A stretch of 64,000 nt of DNA. Source: Chitinophaga sp. Cy-1792 (GTDB lineage Bacteria > Bacteroidota > Bacteroidia > Chitinophagales > Chitinophagaceae). Shown here in pieces: positions 35,675-45,300 of the stretch (the first letter of the stretch is position 1; each line of letters begins with the position of its first letter). The translations under genes were made by a program, and so were the position numbers. The notes under the pieces are model-generated. The model searched no databases. It was not told the origin of the DNA and saw only the letters and a program-made list of their open reading frames with translations. The stretch is from assembly GCF_011752935.1 (NCBI RefSeq), contig NZ_VWWO01000002.1, positions 2,108,001 to 2,172,000 on the forward strand, given 5' to 3'.

Positions 35675-36064
35675 TCAGCCGGCAGCTACCAATTGATCAT
35701 TCAGAATATCAGATACAGATGCTGACAGTTGGATAGGATCGAAAGGTTTGCTAAAAAATGCATGTACGTTATGGTGCTGATTAACGGTAGCAGTAGTATC
35801 CGCATCATTACATGCAGACAGCACTACCACAGGGATATCTCTATATAAGTTGCTGGACGCCAGGAACTGAATCAGTTCATGACCGTCGATATTTGGCATC
35901 TGGAGATCGGTGATGATAAGATCCGGGGTATTGCCTTTGGAGAGCCAGGACATTGCCACTAAACCATCCTGCGCTGAAACAACATGATAATTTTTGCTGA
36001 AGATTGCTTCCAGCAGAAACCTTATCGGTAAACTATCGTCTATTATTAATACTTTCTTTTTCAT
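35675..36064 (-). CDS. Single-domain response regulator (CheY-like)
   Basis: A 129-aa receiver domain: acidic pair DD (9-10), phosphoacceptor D53 in LIITDLQMPNIDG, S/T position in VVVLSAC and K in FFSKPFDP. There is no output domain. The frame is open 16 codons upstream (to 36112), but MKKKVLIIDDS at 36064 is the natural start. It heads the seven-gene minus-strand polysaccharide operon and precedes the initiating transferase, so it probably acts through protein contact to tune synthesis (inference). No histidine kinase is in the window. Confidence 0.85.
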   Translation of the reverse strand: MKKKVLIIDDSLPIRFLLEAIFSKNYHVVSAQDGLVAMSWLSKGNTPDLIITDLQMPNIDGHELIQFLASSNLYRDIPVVVLSACNDADTTATVNQHHNVHAFFSKPFDPIQLSASVSDILNDQLVAAG

Positions 36065-36112
36065 TCCACCTTCTGGTTTATTTTTTTTAAATATTAGCAT
36101 GGATAGCGCCAA

Positions 36113-36492
36113 TGCGGCATCAAAACCATGAGAAGGCTTTTTATGGGATGTGGTCGAAAATATCAGATGATCAGGTGGTTCTTCTGGAGGATATTTACAA
36201 AGATACGTTGAGGCATCTCAGGGTCATAGGTTGTAAAATATTGTGCCACAACCAGGCGATTCAGATTGAGCGTAAAATTATGTTTCTTTATAATTTACGA
36301 AGTATTTTTTTGGTAAAAAGTATTTTTTTTCCGGTGAATGCATAAAATTTGAACGTAAGTGCAATTTAAATGCTGACATTAATAATATTATAAAGCCATA
36401 CATTTTGAAATACTGATATTGATTGATACTTTTACACTCCCAAAATGAGTACGGTTATGCCAACTGCAATCCCAAATCCCTGAATCGCGTAC
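36113..36492. promoter_or_regulatory. AT-rich divergent promoter region
   Basis: This 380-bp gap lies between the divergent response regulator and GT-C genes. A 77-codon open frame at 36112-36345 lacks convincing coding character. Apart from the promoter at 36404-36434, nothing else was recognised. Confidence 0.45.
36404..36434 (+). promoter_or_regulatory. Promoter for the GT-C membrane protein gene
   Basis: TTTG (36404-36407), 19 nt, then TACTTTTA (36427-36434) matches the Bacteroidota promoter except for the last base of the -7 element. The leader would be ~50 nt. Confidence 0.55.
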
Positions 36493-37740
36493 ATGGAAAG
36501 AAGACTACTATTTATCCTTGGTATCGGTGGATACCTGCTACTGTTGCTGATTACGATACTCCATCACCAGGCCCCCCTGTTCGATGAGCCCCTGTTCGTA
36601 CGTAACCTCTATTTATTTGATGCTGAAGGGCTTTCAAGAAAATTCCTGCTTGATATGAATGATCAGGCCCCGGGTCCGCTCTATCAGCTCATACATTATC
36701 CTTTATATTTTATAACACACTGGCAGACACCAGGTATTCGTTTAGTCAATACCGTATTTTTAGGTATTATAACGTGGATGCTTACACGTATTATCCGCAA
36801 TCTTTACCAGCTCCCCTTGTCAGATACCTGGCTGGCAGCCCTTAATATAATAGCCGTACCGATGATCTGGCAGGTATCGGGTATGGCACTCACAGAGATC
36901 CCCCCCGTCCTCTTCTCCCTGTTATCTGCCTGGTGCTTTATAACAGCAGTACAATCATCTCCCCGGAACAACAGCAAAAGCATACTATTTGCAATTTTTG
37001 CAGGTATCTCCTGCGGAATAGCCATCATAGGGCGATCTCCTTTTCTTATCATGATCCCGGCAGCAGCAGCTATATTAATAGATAGCCCTAAAAGCCGGAT
37101 GCGCTGGATGGTCTTTCTGGTCTTCTCCGTTTGTGCGTTAGCGATAGCACTACCGCTGTTCATCGTCTGGAAGGGCTTAATGCCCCCAAAACAGGCCGTT
37201 ATTGCCACCGGCGGGTTCAGCATATGGCATGGCATACTATCGTTCGCCTACGGGGCAATGGTGACGATTATTATCGCGCCGCGCTGGTTCATTTTTAACA
37301 AACGCATATTATTATCTTGTGGTGTCACCTATATATTATTGCTGATACTGAACCTGATGGTACTGGATTATACCTTCGCGCCGATGAGTGAAGTACTGGG
37401 TCGTATATTGCCGGCAGCAGTGTCAGATATATACCCCTACCTGATCTCTCCCCTGCTGGGTACGATTGCTTTTTATTTTGTCGGCTGTTCCCTTTACCGT
37501 TTATGGGAGAACAGGGAAAATCCTGTGTTTTGCTTTTTACTCTGCTGTGGCATGCTGATGCTGGCCACCAGCTTCGCAGTAACACATCTGTTCAGCTCCA
37601 GGTATGTGGCACAGGCAGCACCTTTTCTGTTACTGGTACTGGTGCCCTACGACAGGATCAACTATGCCAAACTCTTTCGTTTTGCGGTAGGTATGTGTAT
37701 CGGGCTGTTATCATTGGAAACTTATTTTTTATTCAGATAG
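36493..37740 (+). CDS. GT-C-like polytopic membrane protein
   Basis: A 415-aa protein with about 10 hydrophobic segments. The first periplasmic loop holds LFDEPLFVRNLYLFDAEGL, an acidic motif placed as in GT39/ArnT-like lipid-linked sugar transferases. It has no signal peptide beyond the first helix. It is probably a glycosyltransferase using polyprenyl-linked donors, though no motif fixes the family. It precedes a GT2 gene by 10 bp. Confidence 0.7.
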   Translation: MERRLLFILGIGGYLLLLLITILHHQAPLFDEPLFVRNLYLFDAEGLSRKFLLDMNDQAPGPLYQLIHYPLYFITHWQTPGIRLVNTVFLGIITWMLTRIIRNLYQLPLSDTWLAALNIIAVPMIWQVSGMALTEIPPVLFSLLSAWCFITAVQSSPRNNSKSILFAIFAGISCGIAIIGRSPFLIMIPAAAAILIDSPKSRMRWMVFLVFSVCALAIALPLFIVWKGLMPPKQAVIATGGFSIWHGILSFAYGAMVTIIIAPRWFIFNKRILLSCGVTYILLLILNLMVLDYTFAPMSEVLGRILPAAVSDIYPYLISPLLGTIAFYFVGCSLYRLWENRENPVFCFLLCCGMLMLATSFAVTHLFSSRYVAQAAPFLLLVLVPYDRINYAKLFRFAVGMCIGLLSLETYFLFR

Positions 37741-37750
37741 TAAATAGAAT

Positions 37751-38932
37751 ATGAATAGCTGGAAAGCCATTTGTCTGCTTAGCCTGGTAATTATCTTTTA
37801 CAGTTACCTGGGCTATGGTATCCTCCTGTACCTGGTACTGCGGGTAAAGCGTTTGTTTATAAAACCTTTAGCTACCGATAGCACGTATGAACCGCGGGTA
37901 ACCTTTATGGTGGCCGCTTATAATGAGAGTGCATTCATTCACCTGAAGATTGCCAATACCCTGGAGTTGGATTACCCGCGTGATAAAATGAAGATTGTTT
38001 TTGTTACCGATGGCAGCACAGACAACACCAATGCCATTATCAGCAAATACGAAGGCATTGAACTGTTGTTTCAGCCGCAGCGTAACGGTAAAACAGCTGC
38101 TATCAACCGTGCGATGACAACCGTTGATACCGAGGTCGTAATTTTTTCAGATGCCAACACTTTATTGAATCCGGCAGCCGTACGCGAGCTGGTAAAGCAT
38201 TTTGCCCACGACAGTACCGGTGCGGTAGCCGGTGAGAAAAAGGTAATCGCAAATAAAGACAGTGGCACAGAAGGCCATGGAGAAGGGATGTACTGGAAAT
38301 ATGAATCGAAGCTGAAACAGTGGGATGCAGAGCTTTACAGCGTAATGGGTGCAGCCGGTGAACTGCTGGCTGTTCGCACCAGTCTTTACCATGCTATTCC
38401 TGAAGATACCATCCTGGATGATTTCATCATCTCTTTTAATATCAACAAACGCGGTTATAAAGTATTATATGAGCCGAAGGCTTATGCCATGGAATCACCT
38501 TCTTCTTCATTGCAGGAAGAATATAAGCGGAAAGTGCGTATCGCTGCAGGTGGGTTTCAGTCTATGGCCCGGCTGGCGGCGCTGCTCAACATTTTCCGTT
38601 ACCCCAGGATTACGTGGCAGTATGTTTCGCACCGGGTACTCCGCTGGACGCTGGCGCCGCTTTGTCTGCTGTTATTGCTGCTCAGTAATTTAATTATTGT
38701 ATTTAACGGTGGAGGCTATACGTATTTCATTTTATTCGGCTTACAGTTGTTTTTCTACGGTGCCGCCTATACGGGATTTCTGATGGCGCAACATGAAATG
38801 AAGATCAAATACTTTTATATACCATTTTATTTTGTATTCATGAATATTGCAGTATATAACGGGTTCACACGCTATGTACGAGGTAAGCAGTCGGCCGTAT
38901 GGGAACGCGCCCAGCGTTCAGTGAGTATGTAA
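37751..38932 (+). CDS. Membrane GT2 glycosyltransferase (cellulose-synthase-like)
   Basis: A 393-aa protein with an N-terminal helix (7-30) and two to three C-terminal helices (~300-370). The GT-A core shows FMVAAYNESAFIHLKIANTLELDYP, VTDGSTDNTN, IFSDANTLLNP (DxN in place of DxD), EDTILDDF (catalytic aspartates) and EEYKRKVRIAAGG, the QxxRW-region equivalent. It resembles IcaA/PgaC-type enzymes. It lies 10 bp downstream of the GT-C gene. Confidence 0.88.
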   Translation: MNSWKAICLLSLVIIFYSYLGYGILLYLVLRVKRLFIKPLATDSTYEPRVTFMVAAYNESAFIHLKIANTLELDYPRDKMKIVFVTDGSTDNTNAIISKYEGIELLFQPQRNGKTAAINRAMTTVDTEVVIFSDANTLLNPAAVRELVKHFAHDSTGAVAGEKKVIANKDSGTEGHGEGMYWKYESKLKQWDAELYSVMGAAGELLAVRTSLYHAIPEDTILDDFIISFNINKRGYKVLYEPKAYAMESPSSSLQEEYKRKVRIAAGGFQSMARLAALLNIFRYPRITWQYVSHRVLRWTLAPLCLLLLLLSNLIIVFNGGGYTYFILFGLQLFFYGAAYTGFLMAQHEMKIKYFYIPFYFVFMNIAVYNGFTRYVRGKQSAVWERAQRSVSM

Positions 38933-39307
38933 CAGGTTGTAATCAGGTGATTACATTCAACCGCTCAATTAATACGTTCCCTAACAAAAAAGGGACGTTT
39001 ACCTAAAAAAGTGTATCATTTAAAGTTGTCATACTAAATTAGCGGCCGATACCGGATATACCAGCAATGAAAATTCAACACAACAGTGATTGTTTCCATG
39101 CTAAGGTACCCCAGTAATACAACCTCTTATAATTCACCTTATCCTTCGTTAAAGCCAACTCTGGTATTGGATTTATAGTCCATTCCTGCATCAATTTTTG
39201 CCATCTCCTCTGAAATTCATGTGCGTCATGTATTTCACATCGCTATGCGTTGTCATACATGATAAAATTTTGGTTACAGTCGCAATTCACTGTCCCTGTT
39301 CATAAAC
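38933..39307. other. Intergenic gap before the giant T9SS protein
   Basis: The 375-bp gap contains a weak hairpin at ~38969-39001 (ACGTTCCCT and AGGGACGT with a one-base bulge) that may terminate the GT2 transcript. I see no credible ORF, RNA gene or consensus promoter. Short ORFs such as the one at 39067 (16 codons) have no support. Confidence 0.4.
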
Positions 39308-42300
39308 ATGAATGCTATGCAAAAATTTCTACAACTATTGTTTTGTGTAATGCTGCTTTTTATTGGAGTGGCAAATGCACAAAGCGTCATTGACCCCACC
39401 GATCCGATTGTTCGTTACACGGGTACACTCCCAGCCCAGCCAGCGGATGGTCAGGTCGGAAAATGGATCAGCACCGACAGGCATAACGATATGCCCTATG
39501 GCTGGCATTCAGATTCGCTGAAAGCCTACATATACAAAGGTTTAGCCTTTCGTGTGCAATTCCCCAAATCTTATAAAAAAGGCGTGGCCGACGGGAAAAA
39601 ATATCCCGTATTTCTTTTCTTCCATGGTAAAGGAGAAGCCGGTCCTATTCAAGACAATGAATACCAACTATACCATGGGGGATATATTTTCTCCAATGCC
39701 GTATCTGCCGGCACCTTCGACGGTTTCCTCCTCTATCCGCAGAGCGCCAGTGGTTACTGGACTACCTGGGAATTCAGCAGGGTAAAGGAAATCCTCGATT
39801 ATATGGCCGCCAATAACAAAGTTGACCTCAACCGTATTATCGATAATGGACTTTCTTCCGGTGGTGGTGGCACCTGGGATTTCATGCTCACCTACCCTAC
39901 CTATGTCGCATCTGCATTACCAATGAGTAGTGCGGCATCCGGATTAATGGGCGTCGTAGACAAATATAAATTTACACCGGTATGGCTGTTCCAGGGACAA
40001 TTGGATGGTGGCCCTACCGAGTGGGATGGTACACAGTTGTACAATGCTATTAATAATGCAGGTGGTAACATCCGTTATACCCTTTATCAGGGCGTAGCAC
40101 ATGATACCTGGTACCATGCCTGGGCAGAACCTGATTTCTTCCCTACAATGAACAGGGCACATATACTGACGCCTTGGCCGTTGGGTGGCAGGTCCGAATT
40201 CTGCGACGGCGATCCGATCAACCTTACCGTTGGTATTGCCAGAGGTTTCACCAATTATCAATGGAGCCGCAACGGCGTCGTGATTGATACCGCTACCGGT
40301 AACCAGATCAACGTTACCTCCCTGGGAACCTATGCCGTACGTGTATCCAGAGATAGCGGTACTACCTGGTCCGAATGGTCGCCAACACCGCTGGTGATCA
40401 AAATAAAAGCACCTACTGTAACGCCTCCGATTACCACCGTAGGATTAGCTTCCAATGTAATTCCCGCTCCTGACGGCAAAACAACCGTATCATTACGTTT
40501 GCCACAGGGATACATTCAATATAAATGGATGAATGCCGCCGGTACTGTAGTATCTACTGACAGTGTGTTTACTACCAGCACCTCCGGCGCCTATACCGCC
40601 ATTGTAACTGAGCTCTATGGCTGCTCCAGCAACCCTACGGCTCCTTTCAATATCATCAATGCCAGCGGCCCTGGTGCACCGGATGGTATCCGTGCACTAA
40701 CGGCAACGCCTGTATCCAAAACTCAGCTCCGCCTCGACTGGATACAGAAAGACAATCCGCAATACAACGAAACCTTCTTTGAAGTATACCGTGGAACAGC
40801 ATCTGGCGGACCTTATACGCTGGTCGCCAAAGTTCCTGCAGATACAACCACCTACATGGATAATGGCCTGGTACCAAATACCTACTATTATTATGTTGTC
40901 CGTCCGGTGAATAATAATGCCGCCGGTCCTGTTTCAGCAGAGGTAAAAGGATCTACGGTTGCAGATACCAACCCGCCGACAGCCCCTACCAACCTCCGGG
41001 TAAACGGCGCCACCAGGCCAACTACCATCCCTATTGCATGGAATGCCTCAACAGATGATGTAGGTATTGCCGGTTATGATGTATATGTAAATGGCGTTAA
41101 GACATATACTACTGATTCGGCTACACGAAACGCCGTATTATTTGGCCTTACTGCCAATCAGCAATACAGCATTTATGTGATCGCCAGAGATATCGCAGGG
41201 AACAGCTCCGTACCAAGTGCACAAATCAGTGTTACTGCCAAAATCAGCGGACTCAGATGGGATTATTATGTCATGCCAAGTACAATTTCCAAACTGCCGG
41301 ACTATGGCACCCTCACACCAGATCTCTCGGGTTCCAGTGCCGGCATTGACCTTGGAGTAGCGCCGAGCACGGTGAACTATGCCATGCGCTGGACAGGCTA
41401 TATCAGAATTCCTAAGGCTGGTACTTATACTTTTCAGACCAGCTCAGATGACGGAAGTAAGTTCTTCTTCAACATTGGGTATAACTATAGCGGAACTGCT
41501 ACCATTAACAACGACGGACTTCACGGAAGCACCCAGGTATCCAGTTCTTCCATGAGCCTAACAGCAGGCATATATCCGTTTACGTTAGTATTTTTCCAGG
41601 CAGGTGGTGGACAGGAAATGAAGTTGCTATGGAAGAGTTCTGCCATCAATATCGGTAGCTTTACTAATATAGATTCTTCGTACTTCATAGACTCCATTCC
41701 TGTAGGAAGCGTATCTGCAGCACCTACCAACATTGGTGCAGTTGCCAATGGCTATAAAAGTGTTACCATCAACTGGAAGGACAACAGTACCGACGAAACC
41801 GGGTTTGAAGTATACCGTACCTCTACCCAGAACAGTAATAACTTCAGTATTGTAGGCAGAACCGCAGCGGCAGCTACTTCCTTTACGGATAACAGTGTAG
41901 CTCCTGCCACTCCTTACTACTACCGTGTGGCTGCAGTAAACGTCAACGGAACTTCATCACAGCTTAACAGCTACCCTTTAAGGGCATGGTATAAACTCAA
42001 CGGCAATGCAGCAGACAGCAGCTACTTCGGTATCAATGGAACTGCCAGCGGTGTCACATGGTCTGCTGACGGTGTAGGCGGCAGCCAATCTGCGAGCTTT
42101 ACCGGTGCTACATCTTCCAATGTTACTATCGGCAATACCACTGCCAATGGTTTGCTCCGGGATACGATCAGTGCACGCACTATTTCCATGTGGATCAAGC
42201 CAACAGCTGTTTCCGGTAAACAATATGTGCTGGATATCGGTAACGCTACAAATGGTATGGGTATCCGGTTGAATGGCAACAAAGTGGAAGGTGCAATTGC

Positions 42301-45300
42301 CGCCTCCGGAACCAGGATTTTTGTGACAACCTCTACTCAGGCGCTCACGGCTAACAACTGGGTCCATGTGGTACTCGTATATGGAAAAGGCGGCAGCAAC
42401 AGATTGAAATTATATGTAAACAATTCACTGGCAACCAGTGCCACTGGTACTAACAGTGGCTTCACCAGCAATACAATTGGTGCTGCTACTGAAAATGCAT
42501 TACTTGGCACCTACAGCGGCACTTCAGCAACTAACAATGCCTTCAATGACAACAGCAGTATCACCTCCTTCAAAGGTTTGATCGATAATGTGATGATTTT
42601 TGATCAGGCACTGGTAGACACAGAAGTTACAGCACTGTATAACCAAACCTTCCGTCTCAACACTACCTATACCGCTCCGTTACCTGCTGCTCCGGCTGCA
42701 CCATCGCAGCTGACAGCCACCAACAGCGGAAAAAATGTAAAGCTGACCTGGAAGGATAATGCCAACAACGAAGATAAATTTGAACTGTATCGTTCTATAA
42801 ATAATAACAGCAACTTTAAATTCCTGGCTACACTGGATACTGTTGCCAATTCAGGCGGACAAGGTACCTACCTTGATTCCAGTGTATTCTCCAACTCTAC
42901 CTACTACTATCAGATCCGTGCAGTTAATATCACCGGGCCTTCCGCATGGTCTAACACGGCCAATGCAACAACGCCTAATAATCCACCGGTTATCGTTCCA
43001 ATCGCCAGCAGAACGATCCGGTACGATAATCCGATCCAGATTCCGATCAGTGCTTCTGACCCGGATGGAGACCAGCTTTCCTACTCCTTCAGAAACATGC
43101 CTGCATTCATTACCCTGGTAAACGGTCCTAACGGCCCTTACCTCAATGTAGCCGTGGATTCTACTCAGATGGGTGCTTACCTCAACCTGGCGGTAATCGT
43201 AACCGATACTTACGGTGCCAGCGACACTACACGCTTTAATCTTATTGTCAACAGCAACTACCCGCCGGTATTGGATAGTATAGCGCCGGTAACCCTGAAT
43301 GAAGGCGGCACCCAGCAGCTAACGCTTCATGCCACCGATAAAGACGCAGGTGATACCTACACCTGGACAGGCGTCAACATGCCTTCCTTCATCACCCTGA
43401 ATGGAAATGGGCTGAACTGTACCGCTACCATTCATCCTGGCTTTACAGATGCAGGAACCTATACCGTGAAAGTGCAGATCACCGATAATAAAGGTGGTAC
43501 CGATTACCAGACCTTCAACCTGGTAGTGAACAAAGTAAATCCAAGCGGAAAAATATTCCTGGACGTCACCAACCTGGGCGCCTCTCCTGCTCCATGGAAC
43601 ATGACCTTCCTGAACGCACAGAACCCTAATCTGAAAAATGATAAAGGTGAAGTAACATCCATGGGTATTAATTTCATCACTCCATATATGGGTATTGTTG
43701 CTGTAGGTCCAACCACTGGCAATAACAGCGGCGTAGTACCGGATGCTGTAATGAAAGATTATCTATACATGGGCCTGTTTGGTATACCTGATACCATTCC
43801 GGTTGTTTTCACCGGCCTGGATACTGTAAAACAATATAATATCCGATTCTACGCCGGAAGTGTCTGGGATGGTAATAAGCCTACTGACGTCACCTATTTC
43901 AAAGCGGGTAACCAGCTGGATTCGATCAATGAGTTCAACAACACCACAAAACTGGCCAACCTGACGAACCTCAAAGCAAACGCTGATGGAACCATCACCG
44001 CATACGCCTACCGTCCGTCATGGTCTTCAATCGGTTATATCAGTTCTGTGGAACTGGATTACTTCTTCGATGACGGTAACGCACCAGCTGCACCTAAAAA
44101 CCTGACCGGTCAGGTAGTGAACGATACTGCCGTGCTGCAATGGGTTGATGTGGCTTATAATGAGTTAAAGTACCAGATCTTCCGTAGCAACGACAGTATT
44201 ACCTTCACTTTGCTGGACACCGCTCCGCAGGATGCCACCAGCTATAGTGATACTACTGCATTGGGTAACCATAAATACTACTATAAAGTACGTGCATATA
44301 ATGATGCAGGTGGTTCTCTCTTCTCAAATATTATCAGCATTTCCCTGCCAAACAAAAAACCTGTGCTGGCAAATATTGCTGATGTGAAGATGAAATCACT
44401 GGCAACACAGTCCGTAAACGTAAGTGCTACCTCTGATCCGGGCAAACAACTGACACTGGCTGTTGCAGGCCTGCCTTCCTTCGGCACCTTTACGGATAAC
44501 GGTAATGGTACCGGCGTATTAAACTTCGCCCCTACGGCTGATAATACCGGTTCCTATACCATCACGATAACAGCAAACGATAATTTCGGCGGCAGCAGCA
44601 GCAAATCATTCCAGCTGTTTGTTTCTGACCGTAATACCACCCGGACATTCTTCAACATGTCGGCAGATAAACCAGCGCCTGCTCCTTGGAATAACATTCC
44701 TGGTTATCCTTCTGTCAATAATGGTATTGGTATTCCTAATACCCCTGCTGTGGTAGATGAAAACAATGTGGCCAACGGCATGTCCTTACTGCTTCAAACC
44801 GGATGGGATGGCTGGACAGATTATAAGGGTATGAATACAGGTCAAAACGTGGGCGTCTACCCGGATACTGTTCTCTACAAAGGCTGGTATCTCAACACAG
44901 GTACTCAAACGATAGTAATTGGTGGTCTGGACAATACCCTCCGGTATAACTTCGTATTCTTCAACAGCCAGAGCTTCGGATTCGATGCCACTACCATCTT
45001 TACTATTAATGGTAATACCGTGACATCCAATGCGGCCTACAACATCGCTAAAACCGTACAGGTAAATAATATTACACCGTCTAACGGTCAGGTAACCATC
45101 AGCATCAGCAAATCAAACAGTGCAGTGGTAGCCCGCCTGAACGCCATCGTAGTAGAAGCCTATTCTCCAACGGTAGCTGTGATGAGCCCTGGAAGTCTGC
45201 GCGCCATTGCAAACGACAGCAAATCAGTAACGCTGACCTGGGCAGACCGCAGCTACAATGAAACCGGCTTCCAGATCTACAGGAAAACCGGCAGCGGCGG

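Noticed and set aside
36112..36345. 77-codon plus-strand ORF between divergent genes
   Set aside because: It overlaps the promoter region of the response regulator, has AT-driven composition (FLVKSIFFPVNA) and no recognisable domain.
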